DNA of 64,000 nt from Stropharia rugosoannulata (lineage: Eukaryota; Basidiomycota; Agaricomycetes; Agaricales; Strophariaceae). This document shows, piece by piece, positions 33,333-43,985 of this stretch (position 1 is the stretch's first letter; every line of letters starts with the position of its first letter). The stretch is from the NCBI GenBank assembly GCA_028532985.1, contig JANCIK010000012.1, positions 2,604,001 to 2,668,000 of the forward strand, read 5' to 3'. Made by a program: the position numbers and the translations under genes. Under the pieces are notes generated by a model, which worked only from the letters and a program-made list of their open reading frames with translations, searched no databases and had not been told where the DNA came from.

Positions 33333-33905
33333 GAACGTCTTGTGGTCCAGTTTTGGAGAAGTGTGGAAAAACAGTAGGGATTTGGAGAAGGAAGCGAGAG
33401 AAAGAAAGGACGGGAAGGGCAGAGGAACTTGTTATATACCCAGGAGAGAATAGTGAAGGAAAATTCTGGAGCATGAGAGAAGCTGAACGGCGATGAGCGC
33501 ATGTCGAATAAACTTACCGGCGACATACTAGAATAGCGTGTAGTAAAAAGGAAGAACTAGCAGGGCCCAGAAAAGGAAAGGGCAAGGCTTGATCAGGAAG
33601 GTGACTCGAGAAGGGATGTAGGCTGGCCCGAAATAGTAATAATGGGACCATTAGGAGTAAGGGATTAGAAAACAAGCGATAGGCGCGGTGCGCGCGGAAG
33701 AAGGGTTGGTCTAAAACAAGTCTAGTTCGGTAGAGGCCCAGTAAGGAGTGTCCGAGGGGGGGAAATCAGGGCGCCGAATAGAGATAGGATGTAGGAAGAA
33801 GGGGGGGGCACTGGGTAAGCCACAGACGGCAGTAACTAAGCCAGGACACAGTAGGATGGGGAAAATAGTGGACTGCTACTATAGAAGCGATGCGCGCATC
33901 TGAAG
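33333..33905. other. X4 upstream region of element A
   Basis: About 570 bp of non-coding element sequence between the X4 start and the pre-LTR hairpin. It contains GCGCGCA-type motifs (about 33690 and 33890). Small ORFs here have no equivalent in B. Confidence 0.4.
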
Positions 33906-33942
33906 TTGACTGGGGACAGTCAAGATTTTAGTGGGGGGGAGA
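33906..33942 (+). promoter_or_regulatory. Hairpin and polypurine tract before the 3' LTR of element A
   Basis: TTGACTG-GGGA-CAGTCAA hairpin followed by TTTTAGTGGGGGGGAGA, which abuts the LTR. It is the expected plus-strand primer site and probably also the X4 promoter region on the minus strand. Confidence 0.75.
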
Positions 33943-35153
33943 TGACAGGGCTGCTTTTTGGCTACGGGTGTAAACAGTCAGAAGGTCCGTTAGTGGAATA
34001 GCTGCGCGCGGGAAAACACAGAGGGACTAGAGTGAAGCCTGACTCGTAGTCTATAGCTATCAGCGCGCTTTATGACTACAAGCGCCTGCGCGCACCGTAT
34101 TGCGAGAGGGATCGGTCAGCGAGCTGCACAGTCTAAAGTGCATAGTCTGGTCATCCGTGCGAGCGATAGAAGAGGCGTAGAACGGTTAAGCACCAGCGAA
34201 GTGCGGTGTGAGTACAGCTGAGCGAGTACCAAGGGCGGTGTGAAGGGCTGTGCGCGCATCTCATGTGCGCGCATCGCGAAGGCAGAATTTGCCTAAGTCC
34301 ACACATCATGTGACCGTGGCGGCGCGCATCAAAAGACGCGCAAAAGCCCGAGGGAACGAACGACATGCGCGCAGCGAATGCCAAGGGGCTGTAACACTAG
34401 AGGGAAGCCCGGATGCGATGCGCGGACCTTTGGTCGCGCGTTGCTAGTATTTACTTCACCATATCATTAGTACACATGCGCGCATCGCATATAAACCTGT
34501 ATCCTTGTCTATAGTAATTTAAGCAATTGTCTACCCACTAGATCTGTGTGCTGGGTTCTGTCCCAGGCCGTCGGCGGGCTGTGTTTAGCTTTTGTTAGGG
34601 TTTTAACTGTGAAGTATTTGTGAATCATAGGAGTTTTGGATAGCTTCTGGCCACCGGGTCAATTGGAGAGCTCAGTGAGGAGTCAGTACAACCGTGTACG
34701 GAAACTCGCACTGTAGTGTTTAGACTGTGAGACTGCACCACCGGGTGAAAGACTTTGGAGAGTCTTGGATTGTTGGACTTTTGGAGAGTCCACGCATCAT
34801 ACGAGGTCACCGGACCCGGAAGTGCGCGCAGCGAAGCCGTTCGCTAAAACAACTTATTTCATTTATCATTTTGCCTAGCGCACGCCACTAGCAACCGGGC
34901 TCTATCCGAGATTTACTAGAATTAAACCCCTCCTTACAAACGAACTTGCAGGCACTACTTGCTATTACAAAGACTAGAGGACACGAGGTGCGCGCATCGC
35001 ACACCCAGACCGGGAACCAGAGCAGAGCAAAGATTATACTAGCCGTTTAGTTGAGGGCGTTCGCTCGATCTAAAGGATAGGATCTCGCTCCGCTGGGTGT
35101 GTGTGTGTGTTGTGTTTCGCGATTTCGAGTCTAGCCACGCAGTAGACCTCTCA
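33943..35153 (+). repeat. 3' LTR of element A
   Basis: 1211 bp copy of the 5' LTR. It is preceded directly by the polypurine tract and followed by the target duplication CCGT (35154-35157), after which the interrupted TPR-CHAT exon resumes. Confidence 0.97.
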
Positions 35154-35157
35154 CCGT

Positions 35158-36971
35158 TTTCATCACTTTTGCCGCTTCTCCGATCTTGAGAAGTGTATTC
35201 AAATATTGGCTGATGGTGCTGTGGCAAACGGCCCTCCGTGTATGCGTCTGAATTGCGCCAATAATGCAGCTTTCACAATTCTAGAAAACACTCCACCTCT
35301 GGACTCTACACAGTCCCTAACTTATCTTTCTATTGCTGTAGATATGCTTGCGGAGATTGCAGGCCTTGAACAAACAATTCACCATCGATATATACACCTA
35401 ACCAAATATTCAGGCCTTGTGAGTCAAGCTGTGGCTATTGCATTGGATATGGATCGAGCAGATCTTGCTCTGGAATGGCTCGAACAAGGGCGCTGCTTGG
35501 TGTGGAATCAACTTGGGCAACTTCGCACACCAATTGACGAACTCAGGATCAAAAATCAAGATTTAGCTGAGCGCTTTATAAAGGTTGCAACTGCTTTAGA
35601 ATCTGATGGATCTCGTTCATCAATGTCCTTATCTGCTCCACTCGATTCACTTGCACAGAGGATTCACCAGCAGGAAATTACTTTAAGCCATACCACCCAT
35701 GCTACGAAATACAAGCAGCTTCTTAATGAAATTCGCAGTCTTGAAGGTTTCCGTGACTTTTTGAAACCATCCCAATGCAGCACTATCCTTTCATCCATAC
35801 CTAAAGATGGTCCAATTGTCATACTCCACGCATATGGCTCACACTGTGGAGCGCTGGCTCTTTCAGCTGGGGCTGAGAATCCTCTGCACATTCATTTGGG
35901 TAATTTCAGTACCGATGATGCTGAAAGACTGCAGAACATGCTTCATGCGGATGTCCTTAAATACCGTGAGGTCGAGGAAGGAGAACGCCTCTCTGGTGGC
36001 CGAAGAAACCGCAAATCTATGTCTGACATACTAAAAGAGCTCTGGTGCAAAGTAGTACACCCAATCCTCGAAGCACTGGAATTTTCAACAGTACGGTACC
36101 TTTGTCATCAACGTAGGTATATACACTAATTTTGCACTGCCAATAGGTCCCTCCATCTCCTTCAAATCGTCCACGTCTATGGTGGTGTCCATCCGGTCCT
36201 TTTTCATTTCTTCCACTCCATGCGGCTGGAATCTATGGCTCGGCCTACGAGCCAGGATCTTGTGTCTCTGACTTTGTGGTTTCATCTTACACACCCACCG
36301 TTCGTTCTGTTAGTGAGAAATTTGCCGCCTCAGCCACACCATTCAGTCATACCAAGCTCCTCCTCGTCAGCCAGCCCCACACACCTGGTCTTAGTCCCAT
36401 CCCTTCAACCACAACAGAGACGCATGCAGTTCAAGACATGATGAAAAAAGAACAGCACATTGACACATTGCTGTTGGAAAATGCCTATGCCTCCGTCGAT
36501 AGAGTGAAGTCCGAGATGATCTCCCATGGTTGGGTTCACTTCGCCTGCCATGGAATTCAGAACAGGGGAGATCCTCTACAAAGTGGTGTCTCTCTGCACG
36601 ACGGACGCCTTGAGCTTCTCGAGATTATACGGCAAAAAATCCCCAACCCCGAGTTTGCTTTTCTGTCAGCTTGTCAAACAAGCAAAGGCGACTTTGAATT
36701 GTCAGACGAGGTCATCCATATTGCTGCTGGCATGCTCGCTTCTGGTTATCGCGGCGTAGTCGGTACTATGTGGAGCATTTCCGATCACTATGGACCAGAA
36801 TTTGCCAAGTTGTTTTATGAATATTTGCTCAACGACATGGGGAAGGGTGGGTTGGACAGCACTCATGCAGCCTACGCCTTGGATTATGCCACGAGGAAGG
36901 TTCGAGAGAAGCTTAATGATAGCCAGACATCATTGTTGACCTGGGTTCCATATGTGCATTTTGGCTACTAA
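35158..36971 (+). pseudogene. TPR-CHAT protein, 3' half (linker and CHAT peptidase domain)
   Basis: This is the carboxy-terminal half of the gene that starts at 233. The exon resumes at 35158 in phase with 3267, runs to 36090, is followed by a 56 bp GT-AG intron (36091-36146), and ends in exon 36147-36971. The last exon encodes a CHAT domain, a caspase/separase-like (clan CD) cysteine peptidase fold. The predicted catalytic His is in HFACHG (codons near 36537-36551) and the Cys in LSACQT (36672-36674). The domain ends in GTMWSISD and WVPYVHFGY. The linker contains LALEWLEQGRCLVWNQLGQL, shared with the paralogue at 60656-63092. This half is intact in sequence but separated from its start by 31.9 kb of retrotransposon. 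Its activity in the cell is not shown here; CHAT-TPR proteins are generally linked to regulated proteolysis and cell-death or defence roles. Confidence 0.9.
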
Positions 36972-37317
36972 TCTTGATTTGCTTTTGTTGTTTTACTACT
37001 ATCATTAGTATTTAGTTTCATATTTTGTATGCTTGTAATGAGACACTTGAGTTGAATGCAGTTCAAATTCGGCCATTGCATGCCATCTAGCATCGGTCTT
37101 GTGGTCTTCCGGTGGTCATCTGATCATAATATGCATTGTGCGAAGACACCAGAGCCCTAACACACGAGCCAGTACAAGCCAGTACTCACCGCACTGTCTA
37201 TCTTGTAGTGGGAACATCAAACATCACAAGGAAACGCCTTCACGACATCAGACACGTTTACCCTTCTATGAAGCTTCATCGCCATGTATGACACCCTCTC
37301 GGGCAAATAGAAAAGGC

Positions 37318-37425
37318 AGTGTGTCGGTCAGTGTGGTCAGTGGGTCAGTGCATGGTCAGTGTATCAAAACACACTGACTTACTGCCAAGCCACACTGACC
37401 TCACACTGACCTTTGCACAGCTTTT
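37318..37425. repeat. GGTCAGTG array with inverted CACTGACC copies
   Basis: Four GGTCAGTG units, then three CACTGAC units in the opposite orientation, with 1-4 nt linkers. Same unit as the larger array 500 bp downstream. Confidence 0.8.
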
Positions 37426-37899
37426 CTTACTATGTAACATGCTTCGTCGGCACGAACACAGCCTGAACCACGGCGAGACCTGGCGAGACGCGGCATTGCC
37501 TTGCCGTTCATTACCGCTGGGCAGTGTCAATCGAAAACGCAACAACGGCTGCCATGCCGATTGCTATGTTGAGTCGGCTATACATATGTGTGATGCAGGA
37601 CGAACGGATTGTGTTACAATACAGCCAGTAAATGTATACATGAGAAATATATGAGACTTACTATATTTTATATGTATTATAGATGTCCATAAAGCCGCAT
37701 ACGGCTTTTATTTTATAGCACAAGTAATACACCACGGGTTTATTCAATGGTTTATTCAATCAATAATCGATGTCGAGTCTGTGTGTAACAAACTGTACGC
37801 TGGGGTGCCGGACTGCGGCACCCCAAGAATAGTGTACTAACTACACACCTCCTGCATAACTGCACATCGGAAGCACAGACCTCACACTTACCGTCACTG

Positions 37900-38040
37900 G
37901 TCAGTGACCCACACTGACCATACACTGACCTACACTGACCCTGCACTGACCCCGCACTGACCTACACTGACCTACACTGACCTTGCACTGACCACCACTG
38001 ACCTCGCACTGACCAACACTGACCTTGCACTGCCCCACTG
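37900..38040 (+). repeat. CACTGACC short tandem array
   Basis: About 11 intact CACTGACC cores in succession with variable 2-3 nt linkers (period 10-11 bp), decaying to CACTGCC and CACTTACC at the right edge. The core is constant while the linker varies, unlike an ordinary slippage microsatellite. Confidence 0.85.
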
Positions 38041-40099
38041 CCGCACACTTACCTCCACACTGCCTTTTTACTGTGCCCCACCCTCTCCCCGTTGTTCACA
38101 TCATTAGTACAGTGGTTTACTATAATTATATTCCTGAATCAAATTGTGAATATTATGATCATCGGATGCCACCCAGAATTGACAACTGAGGGAGGCAGGG
38201 GATGGAATGAACAAGGAGAGAGCAAGGGCGGAGAAGCGGAGCGCCGCCGTCTTCAGCATGGGGCAACCTACTGCGTGAGCTGGCGGTTATCACTGTATCA
38301 TTCCAGGTAGCTTCGTATTCTTTAATGGGGCTCGAAGGAGACGGCCATGTGCGACTTGTATCGTTGCTGGAGGCCGGCAATATGGACGAAGCCATCAGGG
38401 ACATGACCCCGACAGCTTCAGGGTGTATGGGCGGGAACAAACGAGCCTAGAAGTGGATCCATATTCCACCTCGGAGCTGGTATGTATGTAGAAGCATATG
38501 TGCAGAGCTTGACCGAGACGCAGCGCAGGTACATGTGCCTGGATGCAAATGCGCGGATGCCTGTGGTCGGTTCGAGTTGACGCTCTTTTTGAGAGGGTGA
38601 GAGATGCATGGTACGGATTGATTGTGGTAGACAGGTTGGGAGGCTGGGGAAAAGAGCGAGATGATGAAGAGGCAAAACTTGAGGGAGAAGAACAATCAAG
38701 AACGGAAAAATAGCAAACAGGATGGCGTCCACCCGGGGGTGGGTTTAGAAGCCTGCCGTAAGCTATGTAATGGTTAAGTGGCCACAGTAGAATGAGTATG
38801 TCTTGCCAATGTTCTCTCATGGTTTAACTTGCTGTCGCGCGCGTTGCTTGTTCCGCGTCGTATGATGCAGTTTCTGCACAAGTATTCCCACGCGCGCCAC
38901 ACTTTGATGGGGCCGCGCGCGCGTCTCAAACTTGGAGGACATTTCTTGATTCACTACATTCGGCATATATAGAATCTGAATAGAGGCCAGAGAGATCAAA
39001 TCCAGTGTTTAGACCCATATTATCAGTGGAAACAACACAATGAATCATTGCTAATATCCTTTCAATGTACTCGAGGGAGACTACAATCTATTGAATTTTA
39101 AGAGACATATATATTTCTTCAATCCATGCTGTTTTAAATACAAGTGATTTTAACTGTTTTAATGTGATTATAATGACAAAATAGGAAGCAAAAACATTGC
39201 TTATACACTTTTACATCACATTAATGACGATGTATTATGTTATTTTTAGTGAGAAGAAAGTTTACATGTATTGTAACCATGCCCAAAACAATGTACTCTC
39301 GCTCTAAACAAAGCAGAAATGCCCAGCAGATGATGAAGAAGAAATGTCCCCTCAGTTTGTGTCGCGCGCGTGAGCATATCGTGGGAATTTTGGTCCAAGT
39401 ACACTGATGAGATGTATTCTCCTGCCAGAAGTAGTGAGAATGCTCTATGAGCATGGAAGGTGCACCCCCCCCTTCCGGAAACCTCTATATTTATTATATA
39501 GCCTAACTGGGGGAAAAATCTATGCTTGGTGTTGCGAAGGTAGTCCCAACGAGTGTCGCGCGCGTGGGAATACTTGTGCAGAAACCGCATCATAGCGTCG
39601 TGCACTGATGTTCTGCGTGTCCCACTACCTTGCATATCCCGTCAGAAGGTCCCGTTCCCCGACTTGCTTTTGTACCTGCTCCCACCCAATTCCCCGCCCC
39701 GATCTCACGCACGTATATGCCCGCGCCCCGCTATGTCCCACATGTCCCGTGCCCAGACTTTACCTGTTTTCCGGTCAATACCACATTTACGGCACTGCTG
39801 ACTTTACGGCCAGCCTCGATCGACGACATGTACTCCCTCTGCTCTTTGCCTGCGGCTCTCATCGCGTGATGGGAATCTCACTGGTACGCCGTTTAACTCC
39901 AGTTTTGTGAATCAGCATGCACACTCCGTTCATCTTGTATCCTACGTGTCAATAGGTGGGGATGTTGTTCCAGTGGCAACTTGCACTGATGCATGGCCCG
40001 TACCTCGGGGCGCACGTACGTTAGCTTCATACCATTTGCACACCGTGGGGCATTCTAAACGTACCCCTCTACTGTCATCGCCACACACTTGCGCTTATG

Positions 40100-40694
40100 C
40101 TCACTGCGCCACATGTCGGACTGTACTTTCGTCCCAGGCACACGTCCCCGCTTTGTCGCGTTTACCCCGTAATATGTGTCGAGGCAGTGATAGTGGGCAC
40201 CGAGAGGCGTGGCGATCCACTGACGCTCTACCAGTCTTCGATGGCAGGCAGGCATACAGCCTTATGCTTTTGCAGATAAGAATATACAGAAAAAAGCCGA
40301 TGAGACCTCTAGTAGGTGGATCAGGAGCTGATGTTGATAATGATTGATCAAAGGAGATCACAGAGGAAATTATGAGTAGTTTAGGACGCATCGGCAAAGA
40401 TAGGAAGCAGGGAGAGGCGGAGCGCAACACAGAGTGGGTGGGTATGGACGATGCAATTCATTCCAGTCGAGTGCGGCAGCGAGAGAGGCAGAAAATAACA
40501 GACTGAGCGCGGCTAGGAGTGTGAGACAGGACTGGACGCATGGAGATATCTATAGTAGGAGTGAAGGAGAAAAATACAGAAGAAGCGTGCTAGTAAGACA
40601 ATCAGGCAAAGGACGGAAGAAATCGTAATTGGAGCGTGGAGAGGGGAAGTGGAAAATGCTGACAAAGAGTCTGCCGGGCAGTGTCTTTGTCAGC
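40100..40694 (-). repeat. Dispersed hairpin-bearing repeat, copy 1 (reverse)
   Basis: Inverted relative to the 46481-47270 copy. The 37 bp hairpin lies at 40658-40694 (GCTGACAAAG...CTTTGTCAGC). Shared tracts include GCGCAACACAGAGTG near 40420, GGATCAGGAGCTGATG near 40317 and ATAGTGGGCACCGA near 40189. Diverged, no coding capacity seen. Confidence 0.65.
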
Positions 40695-41360
40695 GTCGTC
40701 ACGTAGAGCTGGAGGTGGCGTCGAGGTGGCCACAGCGAGGCCACGGGCTTTGACATTATCACAGGACATATCACCCTTGCTCATATGTCTACGCATGGAG
40801 AAATATGGCAGCATCCCCCTTCCAGGCAGATGTAATTTGAGTGTCAATGGTTAAGCACTAGGCATGTACAAGATTCATTTTTCGTGCTGATAAATGAAAT
40901 AAGTAGATATATTACTCATTCTGTACTGCTAATTGGTAGGAATGTAAGGTGCGCTATTTGCGTGTGCTTAGATTCGGCCGATTTGTGGGACAATTTTCTA
41001 GTGATATGATGTCTTTAAAAATAATCTGTGTGGTGCTTCGGAGTCAGGAGATAATTCTACACATTATTTAGTATTTAAAGACATTGTGTACATGCAGGTA
41101 GCCATTTAATTACCACCCACCTTCGTTTACCGTGCAGGAGCTCGTTACAGCCACCCCAGAAGACGCTAGTCCGTCCAGCACAGTCAAAGCAAAGCCATTC
41201 TTTAATCTCTTACCCTTTTCTTGAGCATCACCCCCAAGACGACCACACAAGTCGTCGCTCGCACCCACACACATCATCAATCTTACAGGAATAACAAAAC
41301 ATAAAGAAAAGATCATCATGTAATGTAGTCAGTAATATCAGGATAAAATCTTGTATTTAT

Positions 41361-42680
41361 TTACACGCTATCGGGTACAAATAGCTCCTCCAAATCATCC
41401 AGGTACCGCGTATAACTTCTGACACGGAACGCAGCATTCATAAACATCTCCTGCGCGTCCTGTGGTGAAATGAAATGAGTAGCAAACCAGTTGTCAATGT
41501 CGGTCGTATTGTAGAGTGGCGCTATTGGTATGCTATTCTCATCAATCTCACGGTATGTATGTATGTCGACCTCCACCTGTAGCTTTCCATGACGCGCCTT
41601 CGATAGTGCAAGCAGATTGTCGCCGAGGGCCTTCCATGTGTCGAGTGCGCTGTTGCATCTGGCAGGCAAGGTATGTGGCACATCGTGATTCTCGTAAAAG
41701 TCTTCAAACAGTAAGCCGATGTATTCAATGTTGCTGGGGCGTATACGAGAGACAAGGTGAAGGTTGTCCAGTGCCATCTGGATAGATTTAACCTTCACTT
41801 CGAGGGGTACTTCCAATTGATGTGAGTCATCCGTGAACTTGAGGTGGAACCTCTTTAGGTAATTGACTAGTTCCCAATCGTACATATAGCCGCTGCTGAC
41901 AGTACTCTCTTCGACTGCGGTAATAATGTCAGAGGTATGTAGCAACATGTAACAGAAAGAATACATACTGATCAGGGTCACTGTTTCCAACGAGTTCCTC
42001 GCCCAATGGATAAGGATGTTGTGAAGATGCCATTCAATAGGCTTTTCGTTAAGGACCATCTTGACGGTCTGTCTTGTAGTGGTGTAAAGCGTCCTCAAGC
42101 ACGAAAAATCGAAGACACGGGTGAGAAAATTGGGAGCCCAATGCGCCTCATAGCTGTACTCAAATATAAGCGTGTGTATCCGTGCACGATCTGGAAGTGG
42201 TTTCGTCAGAGCCACAAACGGGGCGAAGACGTGAGCATCAGCCAGCGCGAGATATTCCAGTGCCTTTAGGCCGTATGCTGCTTCCATAGGAAAGTAGGAT
42301 CTGATAATGGACAAGGACGTCAGGCGAGAGAATGTTCCCGGTGGGGTAAGGGGTGTTTCCCATCTCTCACAAACACATCCGTTAAGGACGAGCGACTTGA
42401 CCAGGAGGAAGCGTGATAGTTGATGTGGGGTCAACGTGACATACCAGAGCTCTACCTCTCCCATGATTTTCTCTGATAGGCGCTCGCCCTGGGGTGTCTC
42501 CATCAACGCCCAGAGCTTATCAAATAGATCACTGCTTTTTACAACAGTTCTGGCAAATACCTGCTTCTGAGCAGCATCCGTGAGGCAAGAGCAGACTAGC
42601 GACAAAGCAGAAGAGGTCTCGTTGTCGCAGAAGGGAACAATCGCTTCTTTGAGCTCTTGAGGAAGTCCGGAGAATAACAT
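41361..42680 (-). CDS. F-box-like protein
   Basis: Single-exon gene of 439 residues. I place the start at the ATG at 42680 (MLFSGLPQELKEAIVPFCDN), because the frame upstream opens only with a non-ATG codon. The N-terminal LPQELKEAIVPF...SALSLVCSCLTDAAQKQVFA matches the fungal F-box pattern (LPxEL...LSLVCxxL...xxxFxxxV), which recruits substrates to SCF ubiquitin ligases through Skp1. The rest has Leu-rich spacing (LTSLSII, LKALEYLALADA, LRTLY), compatible with the irregular LRR-like region of basidiomycete F-box proteins. The substrate is unknown. The gene stands alone between repeat-rich intergenic regions. Confidence 0.75.
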   Translation of the reverse strand: MLFSGLPQELKEAIVPFCDNETSSALSLVCSCLTDAAQKQVFARTVVKSSDLFDKLWALMETPQGERLSEKIMGEVELWYVTLTPHQLSRFLLVKSLVLNGCVCERWETPLTPPGTFSRLTSLSIIRSYFPMEAAYGLKALEYLALADAHVFAPFVALTKPLPDRARIHTLIFEYSYEAHWAPNFLTRVFDFSCLRTLYTTTRQTVKMVLNEKPIEWHLHNILIHWARNSLETVTLISMYSFCYMLLHTSDIITAVEESTVSSGYMYDWELVNYLKRFHLKFTDDSHQLEVPLEVKVKSIQMALDNLHLVSRIRPSNIEYIGLLFEDFYENHDVPHTLPARCNSALDTWKALGDNLLALSKARHGKLQVEVDIHTYREIDENSIPIAPLYNTTDIDNWFATHFISPQDAQEMFMNAAFRVRSYTRYLDDLEELFVPDSV

Positions 42681-43872
42681 GATGGGTAGGTAAGTTGCTT
42701 GTAAGATGTACCTACCGCTTCTCCCATTTATATATGAGGCGTGGTGCGTAAAGTGTATTTTGGGATATATAGATACATTGGCCACTTCTGACTTTTCTTT
42801 TGCTTTGGCATGGGCCAGTTATGCTCCCCGCGTGCTTGAGTGACACAGATGTCTTGGCATCTTATTCATCATTGGCCTAATAGTGTGTAGTTTACTTTGA
42901 GTAGCGTTCATGAACTAGTCGGGGTCAACGGGCTGGTTACCAGGGCTCGATGTCGATGAGACGCACTAGGGATTACGATCAATATTATGAAATTGAACGA
43001 AAATGAGCTACATAACAAGACATAAGCTGTTAGACGTACGTGTGTTAGTTCAGCGCTCTCCCGTTGCACCTACCCTGACAGAACACGAGTCGATACTCCT
43101 TCAAAGCATGAGTGGATCACGGCGGGGCCTCAAGGCCAGAAGCACGGACCTCATAATGCTCTGTCAAACATGTCGAGAGGATCTCGGTATGCTATGGAAT
43201 GCGACGTAACAGGGCATTTGCGGGAAGTCAATGTATCGTGTTGGGATGTGAATGGGTCGCGCCTATTTGACAGTGAAACAAGATAATAAATTTAACGAGC
43301 CCTGAGAGGAGGTATGCGGCATAGAGGTAATACAAGACCTTCTTGGATGTTTCTCGGCGCGGTGCATCGACGTCTGCACAAGGGAGACGGTTAGATCGTG
43401 GGCATACATAAGCATACAATTTATCTCGCCGTTTGTTTACCAGCAAGCAGACATATACAGAGTCACGGCGCATATTCCTGGCCGCGGGTGTGAATGTGTG
43501 GTGACAGGACAGGAAGGACAGGGGAACCAGGGCGGGAGCAGACAAAGGCGAGTCGGGGCACGGGACCTGCTGGCGGGACATGTCGGGACGCGGGACATGG
43601 GGCGTCGATAGCAGATATATGTGAGGCAGACTGAGAGAACACATCAGTACACGACGCGGAACAAGCACTGCGCTGCCGGTATTACGACCGCGGCATGGGC
43701 ATGTCGGGGAATGAGGCAGCAAGACATACCGTGGGAGAACATTGGGGACGCCATCCTGTCTGCTATTTGTCCGTCGCTCTGCCTAAACGCCATTTCAGTA
43801 CATAATGAGCAACGGAGAACTGATGTTATAGAAAGAAGCTTGCGCGTCTCGCCTGCGCGCGCATAGGACATG

Positions 43873-43985
43873 GCTGACAAAGACACTGCCCGGCAGCTGC
43901 TTTGTCAGCATTTTCCACGTCTCCTCTCAACGCTCCAAGTCCGATTTCATCCATCCGTTGCCTGATTCCCTTACTCGCACGTAGC
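43873..43985 (+). repeat. Dispersed hairpin-bearing repeat, copy 2
   Basis: The hairpin at 43873-43909 is identical in architecture (10 bp arms GCTGACAAAG/CTTTGTCAGC, 17 nt inner part) to copies 1 and 3. Similarity continues through TTTTCCACGTCTCC and TTGCCTGATTCCCTTACT and then fades, so this is a short fragment. Confidence 0.65.

Larger units (their letters stand above)
3268..35153 (+). mobile_element. Element A: Ty3/gypsy-like LTR retrotransposon, split by nested element B
   Basis: A full-length LTR retrotransposon lies inside the TPR-CHAT gene. It has direct LTRs at 3268-4475 and 33943-35153, a 4 bp target duplication CCGT (3264-3267 and 35154-35157), a primer-binding site at 4478 and a polypurine tract just before 33943. 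Removing element B and one copy of its target duplication leaves about 15.9 kb. The order is LTR, gag, protease ORF, RT-RNaseH-integrase ORF, then four genes on the opposite strand (X1-X4), polypurine tract, LTR. The RT-RNaseH-integrase order places it in the Ty3/gypsy group. The LTRs differ only by a 3 bp indel near 4155 and one substitution near 4421, so insertion is recent. Two frameshifts (near 7111 and 9065) break its pol. It is studded with a TGCGCGCA(T/G)CGCA-like motif. Confidence 0.97.
36972..41360. other. Intergenic, repeat-rich, no gene supported
   Basis: Contains the CACTGACC arrays (37318-37425 and 37900-38040), a 48 bp inverted repeat (about 38840-38905 against 39545-39605) and one copy of a dispersed hairpin-bearing repeat (about 40100-40694). 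A short open stretch at 38265-38450 (LLRELAVITVSFQ...GLEGDGHVRLVSLLEAGNMD) may be a gene remnant, but it is too short to name. Confidence 0.5.

Noticed and set aside
37900..38040. Possible CRISPR array
   Set aside because: The unit is only 8 bp with 2-3 nt linkers, in a eukaryotic context; not a CRISPR array.
38265..38450. Possible small gene (LLRELAVITVSFQ ... GLEGDGHVRLVSLLEAGNMD)
   Set aside because: About 60 codons, looks coding-like but no exon partners or family recognised.
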